The notes under the pieces: generated by a model
What the model saw: only the letters and a program-made list of their open reading frames with translations
Database searches by the model: none
Told to the model about the DNA's origin: nothing
Assembly (NCBI RefSeq): GCF_024703995.1
Contig: NZ_JAMXQV010000001.1
Coordinates: 620,001-684,000 of the forward strand
Direction: 5' to 3'
Source: Amycolatopsis iheyensis
GTDB taxonomy: Bacteria > Actinomycetota > Actinomycetes > Mycobacteriales > Pseudonocardiaceae
DNA: 64,000 bases
Translations under genes and position numbers: made by a program
In this document: positions 17,722 to 25,734 of the stretch, one piece after another
Numbering within the stretch: position 1 is the first letter of the stretch
Layout: every line of letters begins with the position of its first letter

Positions 17722-19168
17722 TCTCCGGCTCCCGGAACGCGTCGAACACCTCGGTCACCGGCTCTTCGTCCGGGACCTCGGCCGGCTCGGGTTCGGGCCG
17801 CGCCGGCTTCGGGAAGAAGCTCAGCACCGCGAACACGAACGCCAGCACGGTCGGGAACAGCGTCAGCAGCTGGTGCTTCACGCCCTCGACGCCCTCGCCC
17901 AGCGCGGACAGCCCGAACTGCCCGACGGCGAACAGCAGCAGGAAGAACACCAGGATCCCGTACTCGCGCCGCTGACGGCGGAACGCGCGCACGCCCGCCC
18001 AGGCGAGCAGCAGCCAGAACGGCACCAGCAGGTACAGCCCCAGCGGCGCCGCCAGCGCGGACAGCCCCGAGAACACCGGCACGCGGTACTCCTGGGCCAT
18101 CTGCGGGAACCCGGCCGACTCGGCGAAGCTGCCCAGACGCGCGGGGCGGGCCGTGAGCGTGTCCACCGCGCCCTGCTGGAGGATCTGCAGCGTGCGCTCC
18201 GGGTGGCCCGCGTAGTACTTGACCACGTTGCGGCGGCTGATCTTGTCGCGGAAGCCGTTGTAGTCCGCGTCCGTCCACGGGCTCGCCGCCCACCAGCCCG
18301 TGCCGATGAACTTCTTCGCGCTCTGCGGCAGGCCCAGCGCCGCCAAGTCGGCATCCGTGTCGTGCTTGCCGTCCACGATGCTGTCGAACACCACGTGGTA
18401 CATGTTCGCTTCGCGGTACTCGGCGTTCGCCGGGTCGCCGTGGGACTGCACCGCCGCCGTGCCCGCGCCGACGATCACCAGCACACCCAGCGGCAGCAGC
18501 CACCGCGCCCAGCCGCGCTTGCCGAGCGGCTTGACCAGTGCCAGCGCCAGCACGAACAGCGGGATCAGCAGCAGCGTCTGCGACTTCGCGTTGAGGCCGA
18601 TCAACGCGCCCACCACGGTCAGCGCCGCGCCCCAATAGCGCCACGCGCCGGTGCGGTGCATCAGCAGCAGGCCGCCGGCCGTCAGCAGCATCCCCAGGAA
18701 CCCCGCGCCCTCGCTCAGCACCGACGCGAAGTAGCCGAAGAACGCCGAGTCGGCCATCACCAGCAGCAGCAACACCGCCGCGATGACGCGGTTGCGGCGG
18801 CTCAGCTCCAGGCCGAGCACCGTCGCCGCGACCCCGACCGCGACCAGCACGCACGTGATCACGCCCAGCACCAGCAGGTTGAACTCCGCCGACGAGCCGA
18901 GCACCTTGCCGAGCTTGCTCGCCGCCCAGTCGAGCCACGCCTGGCTCGAGATGTAGTCGCTCTTGCACGCCGAACCGGGGCCGTAGCTGAAGTGGACGAA
19001 GAACTCGGACTTGAGCTCCGGGTGCCGGCCGCCGAGGTCGCACAGCAGGCGCCAGCCGTCGCCGTTGTCCGCCATCCCGACCGGCCTCGGTACGAGGAAC
19101 CGGACCAGCAGGACGCCCAGGGAAAGGACGAAGACGCCCAAGCCGAAGCGCAGTTCACGGAATCGCAC
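17705..19168 (-). CDS. Polytopic membrane protein, GT-C-like glycosyltransferase
   Basis: 487 residues with roughly ten TM helices, an extracytoplasmic first loop containing NGDGWRLLCDLGG (an Asp in loop 1 is typical of GT-C enzymes) and a large loop with GWWAASPWTDADYNGF. The charged C-terminus is cytoplasmic. It is third in the order GT2-GtrA-GT-C, the arrangement of gtrB-gtrA-gtr(type), so it is likely the enzyme that moves a sugar from a polyprenyl-phosphate donor onto an envelope polymer. The acceptor is unknown. GTG 19168 lies 18 nt after gtrA with a TACGCT -10 box 7 nt upstream. Confidence 0.65.
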   Translation of the reverse strand: MRFRELRFGLGVFVLSLGVLLVRFLVPRPVGMADNGDGWRLLCDLGGRHPELKSEFFVHFSYGPGSACKSDYISSQAWLDWAASKLGKVLGSSAEFNLLVLGVITCVLVAVGVAATVLGLELSRRNRVIAAVLLLLVMADSAFFGYFASVLSEGAGFLGMLLTAGGLLLMHRTGAWRYWGAALTVVGALIGLNAKSQTLLLIPLFVLALALVKPLGKRGWARWLLPLGVLVIVGAGTAAVQSHGDPANAEYREANMYHVVFDSIVDGKHDTDADLAALGLPQSAKKFIGTGWWAASPWTDADYNGFRDKISRRNVVKYYAGHPERTLQILQQGAVDTLTARPARLGSFAESAGFPQMAQEYRVPVFSGLSALAAPLGLYLLVPFWLLLAWAGVRAFRRQRREYGILVFFLLLFAVGQFGLSALGEGVEGVKHQLLTLFPTVLAFVFAVLSFFPKPARPEPEPAEVPDEEPVTEVFDAFREPEKPAVR

Positions 19169-19175
19169 TCGGAAC

Positions 19176-19181
19176 AGCGTA
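19176..19181 (-). promoter_or_regulatory. -10 box before the GT-C gene, leaderless
   Basis: TACGCT on the minus strand ends 7 nt before the GTG at 19168, in the short gap after gtrA. It would give the membrane GT its own leaderless transcript besides operon read-through. Confidence 0.4.
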
Positions 19182-19186
19182 CGAGA

Positions 19187-19618
19187 TCACGCAGAGTCGG
19201 CGGGTGCTGCACCGGGAACGGGCGAAACGGGCCGGTGCCGGAACACGACGTAGTGGTAGAGCAGGTAGTTCCAGAACAGCCCGACGACGATGGCGGCGCC
19301 CTTCGGCACGAGCAGGTTGATCCCCGGGAACAGCCGCCCGACCAGCCAGATGACGAAGAACTGCACCACCCACAGCCCGAACGCGGTCACCCCGAAGAAC
19401 AGCAGCGCTTGACGCCGGATGTCGCCGTCCTTCGCGCGGAACGTGAAGTTCCGGTTCAGCGTGAACGACAGCAGCATGCCCGCGGTGGTCGAGATGAAGT
19501 TGGCGACGAACATCGGCACGCCCAGCGTCGCCAGGAGCACGTAGCCCAGCGCGTCGACGAGCGTGTTCGCGATCCCGACGATCCCGAAGCGCACCTGGGT
19601 GGCTGTCACGAGTCTCAT
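19187..19618 (-). CDS. GtrA-family membrane protein
   Basis: 143 residues, four TM helices: RFGIVGIANTLVDALGYVLL, a second with SFTLNRNFTF after it, and two more toward the C-terminus. The N-R-N-F/Y-T-F motif is characteristic. GtrA proteins are proposed to flip, or help present, polyprenyl-phosphate sugars across the membrane. The start overlaps the stop of the GT2 gene by 4 nt (ATGA), so the pair is translationally coupled. Confidence 0.9.
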   Translation of the reverse strand: MRLVTATQVRFGIVGIANTLVDALGYVLLATLGVPMFVANFISTTAGMLLSFTLNRNFTFRAKDGDIRRQALLFFGVTAFGLWVVQFFVIWLVGRLFPGINLLVPKGAAIVVGLFWNYLLYHYVVFRHRPVSPVPGAAPADSA

Positions 19619-20607
19619 CGCGTGGCGCTCCGGCGGTCATCGGCGGACTCGGGGACTCCGGTACGCACTGACGACACTGTATACAAAGGCCGGTTCTGCA
19701 CCTGGGAGTACGTGCGGCCGATGTAGCTGCCGAGCACGCCGAGCATGATGATCTGGATGCCGCCGAGGAAGAACATCGCGATGGTGATGAACGCCCAGCC
19801 GGGCACCGCGGTCTCCGGCGCGAACAGCTTCACCCCGACGACGTAGAGCACGCCGAGGAAGCTCAGCATCGAGATCAGGTACCCCATCCGCGTGATCATC
19901 CGCAGCGGCGTGGTCGAGAACCCGAGGATGCCGTCGGCGGCGAAGCGCAGCATCTTCGTCAGGGGGTAGCCGGTGGCGCCGGAGTGGCGCTGGTCGCGGT
20001 CGAACAGCACCGCTGTCTGCTTGAAGCCGACGTAGCTGACGAGGCCGCGCAGGAACCGGTCGCGTTCGCGGTACTTGCGCAGCTCGTCGACGACCTTGCG
20101 GTCGATCAGCCGGAAGTCGCCGGTGTTCTTCGGGATGTCGACCGCGGCCATCTTCCGCAGGAACCAGTAGAACGCGCTCGCGGTGAACCGCTTGAACGCC
20201 GAGTCCCGGCGCGACCGCCGCTGCGCGTAGACGACGTCGTAGCCCTGCTCCCACTTCTCGATCAGCTCGAGCGCCACCCGCGGCGGGTCCTGCAGGTCGC
20301 TGTCCATGATGATCGCGGCGTCCGCGTCGACCAGGTCGAGCCCGGCGGTGACGGCCATCTGGTGGCCGAAGTTGCGGGAGAGCTCGACGACGGTGACCCG
20401 CGGGTCGCGCTCGCCCAGCTCGGTGAGCCGGGCCAGGGAGTCGTCGCGGCTGCCGTCGTCGACGTAGACGAAGCTGAACTCGTACCGGCCGGCCAGCGGC
20501 GCGGTGACCTGGTCGACCGTCTTGTGCAGCAGGTCGACGTTCCCCTCCTCGTCGTAGATCGGGAAGATGAACGCGACCCGGCGGCGCTCGGTCGGCTCGG
20601 TCGGCAC
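19615..20607 (-). CDS. GT2 polyprenyl-phosphate glycosyltransferase (GtrB/DPM-like)
   Basis: 330 residues. The GT-A catalytic domain has FIFPIYDEEGN, VDDGSRDDS and DSDLQDPP (the DxD metal site), followed by two C-terminal TM helices (about 236-258 and 268-292). It matches GtrB and DPM synthases, which load a hexose onto polyprenyl phosphate. I prefer GTG 20607, which has GGGAG 5 nt upstream; GTG 20613 overlaps that site. It heads the operon with gtrA and the GT-C gene. Confidence 0.9.
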   Translation of the reverse strand: MPTEPTERRRVAFIFPIYDEEGNVDLLHKTVDQVTAPLAGRYEFSFVYVDDGSRDDSLARLTELGERDPRVTVVELSRNFGHQMAVTAGLDLVDADAAIIMDSDLQDPPRVALELIEKWEQGYDVVYAQRRSRRDSAFKRFTASAFYWFLRKMAAVDIPKNTGDFRLIDRKVVDELRKYRERDRFLRGLVSYVGFKQTAVLFDRDQRHSGATGYPLTKMLRFAADGILGFSTTPLRMITRMGYLISMLSFLGVLYVVGVKLFAPETAVPGWAFITIAMFFLGGIQIIMLGVLGSYIGRTYSQVQNRPLYTVSSVRTGVPESADDRRSATR

Positions 20608-20636
20608 TGGCACTCCCGGGGGTCGGTGTCACCGTC

Positions 20637-20642
20637 ATCTTA
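20637..20642 (-). promoter_or_regulatory. -10 box of the Gtr operon
   Basis: TAAGAT on the minus strand, 29 nt before the GTG at 20607. No clear -35 is seen. An ACACGTGT palindrome (20718-20725) lies farther up in the divergent gap to prmC. Confidence 0.35.
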
Positions 20643-20838
20643 GGAACCGGGCGCGACCTCGCCACCACGGTTGCGGGTTCCATTCTGGCCGTGACAGCTG
20701 TTTCGCGGGTGTTTGTCACACGTGTCAGCTCCGGGCCGGGCAGACCACCTCGATACGCTGGACGGCGTAGGACCGGCGCGTGTCCTGACGGGGGAGTTCC
20801 GCCTGGTGTGCCAGGCTCGACGAGGTGAAGGACGACGA

Positions 20839-21705
20839 GTGAATCGGCAGCCGCTGCGCCTGGCCATCATCGAGGCCACCCGGATTCTCGAGCGCGCCGG
20901 CGTCGCCTCACCGAGGTTCGACGCCGAGGTGATCGCGGCGCACGTGCTGGGCGTCGAACGCGGGCGGCTGCCGATGGTGCCCCTGGTCGACCCGCCGGTG
21001 ATCGAGGCCATCGGCCAGCTCGTCCAGCAGCGCGCGAAGCGGATCCCGCTCCAGTACCTGACCGGCTGGGCCGCGCTCGGCGAAATCACGGTCGCGGTCG
21101 GCGCCGGGGTGTTCGTGCCGCGGCCGGAGACCGAGCTGCTGCTCGAGTGGGGCGTCAAGTTCCTGCAGGGCCGGGAGTTCCCGGTCGTGGTCGACCTCTG
21201 CACCGGCTCCGGGGCGCTCGCGCTCGCGGTCGCGCAGGCACGTCCCGACGCGGTGGTGTACGCCGTCGACGTCGACCCGCAGGCCCTGGCCTGGGCGCGG
21301 CACAACGCGGACGTGCACGCCGACGCGGGCAACACGCCGATCCGGCTGTACTCGGGCGACATCGGCGACCCGACGATGTTCGCCGAGCTCGACGGCCTCG
21401 TCGACCTGGTGCTGTGCAACCCGCCCTACGTCCCGGAGGGCACACCGGTCCCGCCGGAGGTCGCGGAGCACGACCCCCCGCGAGCGGTGTTCGCGGAGGA
21501 GAGCGGACTGGCGGTGATCCGCCACGCGATCGCGGCGGGCGCACGTCTGCTGCGGCCGGGGGGAGGGCTGGCGATCGAGCACGACGACACGCACGGTTCG
21601 GCCGTGCCGGCGCTGGTGCGGGCGCGGCGGGTGTTGACGGGCGTCGAGGACCACGCGGACCTGACCGGCCGGGCCCGGTTCGTGACGGCACGCAGGCTCG
21701 GCTGA
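20839..21705 (+). CDS. prmC: Release factor glutamine methyltransferase
   Basis: SAM-dependent methylase modifying the GGQ glutamine of RF1 and RF2; 288 residues. The N-terminal helical domain is followed by a Rossmann MTase with DLCTGSGALALAVA (SAM loop) and the catalytic NPPY in LVLCNPPYVPEG. GTG 20839 has AAGGA 6 nt upstream and gives the family N-terminus. It normally abuts prfA; here the Gtr genes intervene. Confidence 0.95.
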   Translation: MNRQPLRLAIIEATRILERAGVASPRFDAEVIAAHVLGVERGRLPMVPLVDPPVIEAIGQLVQQRAKRIPLQYLTGWAALGEITVAVGAGVFVPRPETELLLEWGVKFLQGREFPVVVDLCTGSGALALAVAQARPDAVVYAVDVDPQALAWARHNADVHADAGNTPIRLYSGDIGDPTMFAELDGLVDLVLCNPPYVPEGTPVPPEVAEHDPPRAVFAEESGLAVIRHAIAAGARLLRPGGGLAIEHDDTHGSAVPALVRARRVLTGVEDHADLTGRARFVTARRLG

Positions 21706-21890
21706 GCGTGTGATCTTCGCCGGGCCGGGGGCTCGCTACCCCGAACGGCTCTGGTGGCGTAGTTGATCGCCGGGTAGAACGAGCGGCCGGTTTCCGAGTC
21801 CGGCTCCCGAGGTCGATCGAGCGCGGAGACCCGCGTCAAGAGGGGGTTCACCAGCCCTTCGAGCCGTTCGTGTTCATCCTGAGGTGAGTC

Positions 21891-22232
21891 GTGTCCGGTG
21901 ACTTCATAATCGACCCGCGGGGCAAGCGCGACCTGGGCTTCCTCGACTGGTCGCCCTCCCGGGGCATGCTGCACCGGGTCCTCGAGTTCGTCGCGGACGA
22001 GGTCGAGGACCCCGAGCTGGCCGCGGACCTACGGGATTTCGTGGCCGGGAACTACGCGTTCCTCTCGCTGAGCAGCTATTCCGAAGCGCAGGGCGCCGAG
22101 ATCATGAGGGTGATCCGGGAGAAGCTGCCGGCCGCGGTCGAAGAGTGGTTCCCCGGCGACGAGGGCGCGCGGCAAAACATCGCCGAGCTCGTCGAGATGG
22201 TCGAAGAAGCTGAAGCCGCCCCTTCGGAGTGA
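21891..22232 (+). CDS. Small acidic protein of unknown function
   Basis: 113 residues, GTG start with a strong GAGGTGA 3 nt upstream. The sequence is acidic and mainly helical, opening SGDFIIDPRGKRDLGFLDWS, with no TM helix, signal peptide or motif I recognise. It stands alone after prmC and ends at a perfect terminator, so it is likely a real monocistronic gene. I cannot assign a function. The 185-nt gap before it contains no other feature I can support, apart from a GGGCCGGGGGCTC string shared with 6627-6640. Confidence 0.7.
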   Translation: MSGDFIIDPRGKRDLGFLDWSPSRGMLHRVLEFVADEVEDPELAADLRDFVAGNYAFLSLSSYSEAQGAEIMRVIREKLPAAVEEWFPGDEGARQNIAELVEMVEEAEAAPSE

Positions 22233-22239
22233 CCGGAAG

Positions 22240-22268
22240 CCGGCGGGGGCCGCGGCCCCCGCCGGTTT
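22240..22268. terminator. Bidirectional terminator
   Basis: A 26-bp perfect palindrome (22240-22265) of the form CCGGCGGGGGCC / GGCCCCCGCCGG, followed by TTT on the right. It lies between the convergent small-protein and M6 protease genes. Confidence 0.85.
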
Positions 22269-22272
22269 CACG

Positions 22273-24246
22273 TCAGAAGCCGAACGCCGTGCAGGTCGCC
22301 GTCGCGGTCTTCGACGGGTCGCTCACCGATGTCGCCGTCAGCTTCACCCGGGCAGTGAAGTCCGCGCCGCGTTTCCGCAGGGCGAAGGCCGGCACCTTCA
22401 CGCGCCCGCCGAACTTCGCCGTCGCCAGCTCGTTCGGCAGGCGGACCTGCCAGCCGCGGGCGTCGGTCGACACGCTCAGCCGGTAGGTGTCGGTGTCGTA
22501 CGGCGCCTGCGCGCCTCGGGCCGAACCGGTGTTGAGCAGGCCGAAGTCGCAGGTCGCGAGGCCGCCGCGGGCGAACGCCGGCAGCGCCGGGGTCAGCGCC
22601 GCGCCGCGTGCCTGGCTGCCCGAGCCGTCCAGCGAAGCCACCGTCACCGTGTACGACAGGACGCCGTGGCGGTCCCGGGCGAGGTCGGTGATCAGGAACT
22701 TCAGCCGGTTCGCCTGGTCGGTGTACTCGTACGGGCTCGACGCCTCCGTGCCCGCCTTGAACAGGGCGTCGTTGAGCTGCCGGTAGTCACCGATGGTGAT
22801 CTTGACCGGCGTGCCGTCCGGCTTCGTGTAGTCGGTGATGCCGATGTCCTGCGGGTTCGCGTCGATCACCCAGTCGAAGGGGGCGTTGTCCTTGTTCTTC
22901 GTCTTGGTGATCAGCACGCCGGAGTCCGGCGCGAAGGAGTCCGAGCCCATCCGGTCGACGACCTCGAGCGTGTAGTTGTCGTAGCCGCCGCCGTCGCAGA
23001 ACGGGTCCTTCGCCCGGTCGCACTTCGGCGCCTTGTCCCCGCCGGTGAGCTTGATGTTCAGCCCGGTGAACGCTCCCGGCTGGGCCTCGGTCTCCCGTGC
23101 GGTGAGCCGGGCCGAGACCGGGCCGGTGGTCGCCAGCGCGTCGCGGTCCAGCTGCAGGACGTCCGCCGGGTCGACGATGCCGAGCTTCAGCTTGTTGCGG
23201 AGCTGGTGCTGGGCACCCATCGAACTGCCCTGCGTCGCCGGGATCTGCCAGCGGGTGTGCGGGCCGCCGGGCCCGTTGAACGTCCCGCGCGAGAGCATGT
23301 CCCACGGCCCGCTGTAGCTGCGCGACGGCGGGTTCCCGAACGGGTTGTTGTAGTTGTCGCCGATGCCCAGGATGTGGCTGAACTCGTGGGCGTAGGTCGA
23401 CTGGCCCGAGCTCTCGGCCTGCACCGAGCTGCCGTCCTCGGCGTTCGGCCAGATGCTGGCGGCCGACTTCCAGGACGTCCATGGCACGTACCGCGTCGCC
23501 GCGTAGTTGGGCAGGTCGTGCTTCGGCGGGCCGAACGCGTCCGGCACGCTCTCCTTGGTCCCGAACTTCATCTCGCCGAACTCCTGCCAGGTCGAGCTCT
23601 CGTCCTGGCCGGCGGAGAGGTAGAAGACGAAGTCGAACTGGTTCGCGGTGTCGCCGACGTCGGCACGCCAGGCGTCGCCGGCGTCCTTGCGGATGTCCCG
23701 GTCGCAGTTCGCGCCGGGCGGGCACGCGCTCGGCTGGAACTCCATGCCGTACTCGTAGGACTGCCCGGGCATCCGGTACGGCCCGAACGCGGTCAGCTGC
23801 ACGCCGAAGCGGCCGCCGGAGTCCTCCATCCAGTACTCGTTGATGGTGTGCCCGTTGTTGAGGGCCTCGGGCTTGTTGAGGAAGTCCTGGTAGTACTGCG
23901 CGACACCGGCCCGCGGGATGTTCGCGGCGCTCGGCGCGGGGTTGCCGAACACCGTCGAGTTCGCCGGTTGCGTGACGACGAAGTCCTGGTCCGGGTAGTC
24001 GGCGAGGACGACGGCGCCCTTGAAGGTGCGCTGCGTCGGCTTCAGGTTCGGGTCCGCCCAGTTGGTGCCGGGCACCTTCTTGTAGTCGGACCAGGTCATG
24101 TGGTCCTGGTTCTCCCAGTGCGCGGCGTCGATCGGGGCCGGCCAGCCACGGGTCAGCGGCTCGGCGGCGGCGGTGCCGGCGCCGAGCCCGGTGAGAACGG
24201 TGACCGCGGCGAGCAGGGCGAGCGCTTTCGGGGTTCTGGGGCGCAT
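22273..24246 (-). CDS. Secreted M6-like zinc metalloprotease
   Basis: 657 residues. Signal peptide MRPRTPKALALLAAVTVLTG with cleavage after TAAA (about residue 28). The zinc motif is AHEFSHILGIGD (HExxH, with a downstream Asp), and the C-terminus is a beta-rich, two-Cys domain. The layout fits the immune-inhibitor-A-type M6 family, extracellular proteases that degrade host or environmental proteins. I chose the ATG at 24246, as it begins the signal peptide and has AAGGAG upstream; an upstream in-frame start would bury it. It is an insertion in the prmC-sua5 junction. Confidence 0.88.
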   Translation of the reverse strand: MRPRTPKALALLAAVTVLTGLGAGTAAAEPLTRGWPAPIDAAHWENQDHMTWSDYKKVPGTNWADPNLKPTQRTFKGAVVLADYPDQDFVVTQPANSTVFGNPAPSAANIPRAGVAQYYQDFLNKPEALNNGHTINEYWMEDSGGRFGVQLTAFGPYRMPGQSYEYGMEFQPSACPPGANCDRDIRKDAGDAWRADVGDTANQFDFVFYLSAGQDESSTWQEFGEMKFGTKESVPDAFGPPKHDLPNYAATRYVPWTSWKSAASIWPNAEDGSSVQAESSGQSTYAHEFSHILGIGDNYNNPFGNPPSRSYSGPWDMLSRGTFNGPGGPHTRWQIPATQGSSMGAQHQLRNKLKLGIVDPADVLQLDRDALATTGPVSARLTARETEAQPGAFTGLNIKLTGGDKAPKCDRAKDPFCDGGGYDNYTLEVVDRMGSDSFAPDSGVLITKTKNKDNAPFDWVIDANPQDIGITDYTKPDGTPVKITIGDYRQLNDALFKAGTEASSPYEYTDQANRLKFLITDLARDRHGVLSYTVTVASLDGSGSQARGAALTPALPAFARGGLATCDFGLLNTGSARGAQAPYDTDTYRLSVSTDARGWQVRLPNELATAKFGGRVKVPAFALRKRGADFTARVKLTATSVSDPSKTATATCTAFGF

Positions 24247-24559
24247 CTGCGGCTCCTTCACTGGGAACCCACGGGGATGGTGGTTCCCGGTGATCGACCG
24301 TATTGAGCCACGCTGTCCCGGTTCTGCCTCGCGGCGAGGTTTACCCGCTTGCCCCACGACGAAAGTCTGGCCGGTTTGTCCACCGGTGAGCGGTGTTGTG
24401 GACAACTCCGGTCACGCGCGCCGGGAACGCCGGAAACCGTCGGTGCGCGCCGGTAGCGTGGAAAACGGGGGCGCCCCCGCGGGCCCGGCGGCGGCTGACA
24501 GGTCTGGCGAGCCGCCCGCCGCCACCGTGAGGCCCGCGCCATCGCGCTCGCGCGGGACC

Positions 24560-24965
24560 GAGCCGCGCTCACCCGGGAGCGAGCCGCGCCCATCCGGACC
24601 GAGCCGCGCTCACCCGGGAGCGAGCCGCGCCCATCCGGACCGAGCCGCGCTCACCCGGGAGCGAGCCGCGCTCACCCGGGAGCGAGCCGCGCGGGGCATC
24701 GCGTGTGATTGGGCGGGACTTGCGTGTGTCTGGAGGGGCATCACTTCACCGGGATAGACCCGCGCCGGCGCGCGCTCATCCGGGACCGAGCCGCGCTTCA
24801 CCGGGGCTGGCTGGCGCTCACGCTGGGCCGACCCGGGCCGAGCCGCGCTCACCCGCGCTCTACCTGGGACCGAGCCGCGCCCACCATGGAGCGACCCCGC
24901 GCCGAGCCGCGCACCCCTGGACCGAGCCGCGCCGACCCAGGACCGAGCCAGGCCGACCCGGTGTG
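24560..24965. repeat. Imperfect tandem repeat (minisatellite)
   Basis: Six contiguous units fill 24560-24683. The 21-mer GAGCCGCGCTCACCCGGG+AGC (24560, 24601, 24642, 24663) alternates in part with the 20-mer GAGCCGCGCCCATCCGGACC (24581, 24622), giving a 41-bp higher-order period. Degenerate copies beginning GAGCCGCGC continue to about 24965. Recent copies are identical, which points to slippage or recombination. Confidence 0.85.
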
Positions 24966-24996
24966 ACGCGGCGAACGCCCGCTCCGGCGGCCGGAC

Positions 24997-25002
24997 TACT
25001 CT
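24997..25002 (+). promoter_or_regulatory. -10 box of sua5, leaderless likely
   Basis: TACTCT ends 8 nt before the ATG at 25011. There is no Shine-Dalgarno sequence between them. Confidence 0.45.
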
Positions 25003-25010
25003 TGGCCACC

Positions 25011-25661
25011 ATGAGCGTGGTCTACGACTGCAGCAAGCGGGAGTCCCGGGCCGACGGACTGGCGGCGGCCGCGGGCGCGGTGCGGTCGAGCAGGCTGGTC
25101 GTCCTGCCGACCGACACGGTCTACGGCATCGGCGCCGACGCCTTCGACGCCGGCGCGGTCCAGGCGCTGCTGCGTGCGAAGAACCGCGGCCCGGACATGC
25201 CGGTCGGTGTGCTCGTCGGCTCCTGGTCCACTGTGGACGGCCTCGTGCTCGGCGTGCCGCCGCAGGCTCGGGCGCTCGTCGAAGCCTTCTGGCCGGGCGA
25301 CCTTTCGATCGTGCTCCCGCACGCGCCGAGTCTGCAGTGGAACCTCGGCGACGCCCGCGGCACCGTGATGCTGCGGATGCCGCTGCACCCGGTGGCCCTC
25401 GAACTGCTGCGCGACGTCGGCCCGATGGCCGTCTCGAGTGCGAACGTCTCCGGGCGGCCGCCGGCCAGCACCGCGCAGGAGGCGCAGGAACAGCTCGGCG
25501 ACTCCGTCGCGGTGTACCTCGACGGCGGGTCGAGCGGCGAGCCCGTCGCGTCGACCATCGTGGACCTCACCGGCGCCGAGCCGGTGGTGCTGCGCGAGGG
25601 CGCGGTGAGCAAGGCGGCGGTCGCGGAGGTGCTCGGTGTGCCCGCGGAATCGTTGGCCTGA
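25011..25661 (+). CDS. sua5: L-threonylcarbamoyladenylate synthase (YrdC/Sua5 type)
   Basis: Makes threonylcarbamoyl-AMP from threonine, bicarbonate and ATP, the first step of t6A37 tRNA modification. 216 residues, a single YrdC domain with PTDTVYGIGADA, a KNRG segment (35 residues on), WPGDLSIVL and SSANVSG. The ATG at 25011 fits the family start and the -10 box. It keeps the conserved position before wecA. A t6A-dependent methylase, trmO, is also in this window (62429). Confidence 0.95.
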   Translation: MSVVYDCSKRESRADGLAAAAGAVRSSRLVVLPTDTVYGIGADAFDAGAVQALLRAKNRGPDMPVGVLVGSWSTVDGLVLGVPPQARALVEAFWPGDLSIVLPHAPSLQWNLGDARGTVMLRMPLHPVALELLRDVGPMAVSSANVSGRPPASTAQEAQEQLGDSVAVYLDGGSSGEPVASTIVDLTGAEPVVLREGAVSKAAVAEVLGVPAESLA

Positions 25662-25734
25662 AGCCGGATCACGGCAAGATCCGCGGCACGATAGCGTGTC
25701 GCGGGTGACCCCGACCCCGCGAGCGTGACACCCC

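Larger units (their letters stand above)
24247..25010. other. Long intergenic region with minisatellite (no gene seen)
   Basis: 764 nt between the divergent protease and sua5 genes. 24247-24480 should hold the protease promoter, but no clear box is seen. 24560-24965 is repetitive (listed separately). The last 30 nt carry the sua5 promoter. Open frames here encode only repeat peptides of Arg, Ala, Pro and Ser and lack Shine-Dalgarno sites, so I do not call genes. Confidence 0.6.

Noticed and set aside
17694..24246. Genomic island or prophage in the prfA-sua5 region
   Set aside because: Extra genes are present, but there is no integrase, attachment-site repeat, tRNA or composition shift. Single-gene insertions into a conserved backbone explain it better.
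24098..24965. Open frames through the minisatellite
   Set aside because: They encode only repeat-derived Arg/Ala/Pro/Ser peptides and have no ribosome-binding site. They follow the repeat, not a gene.
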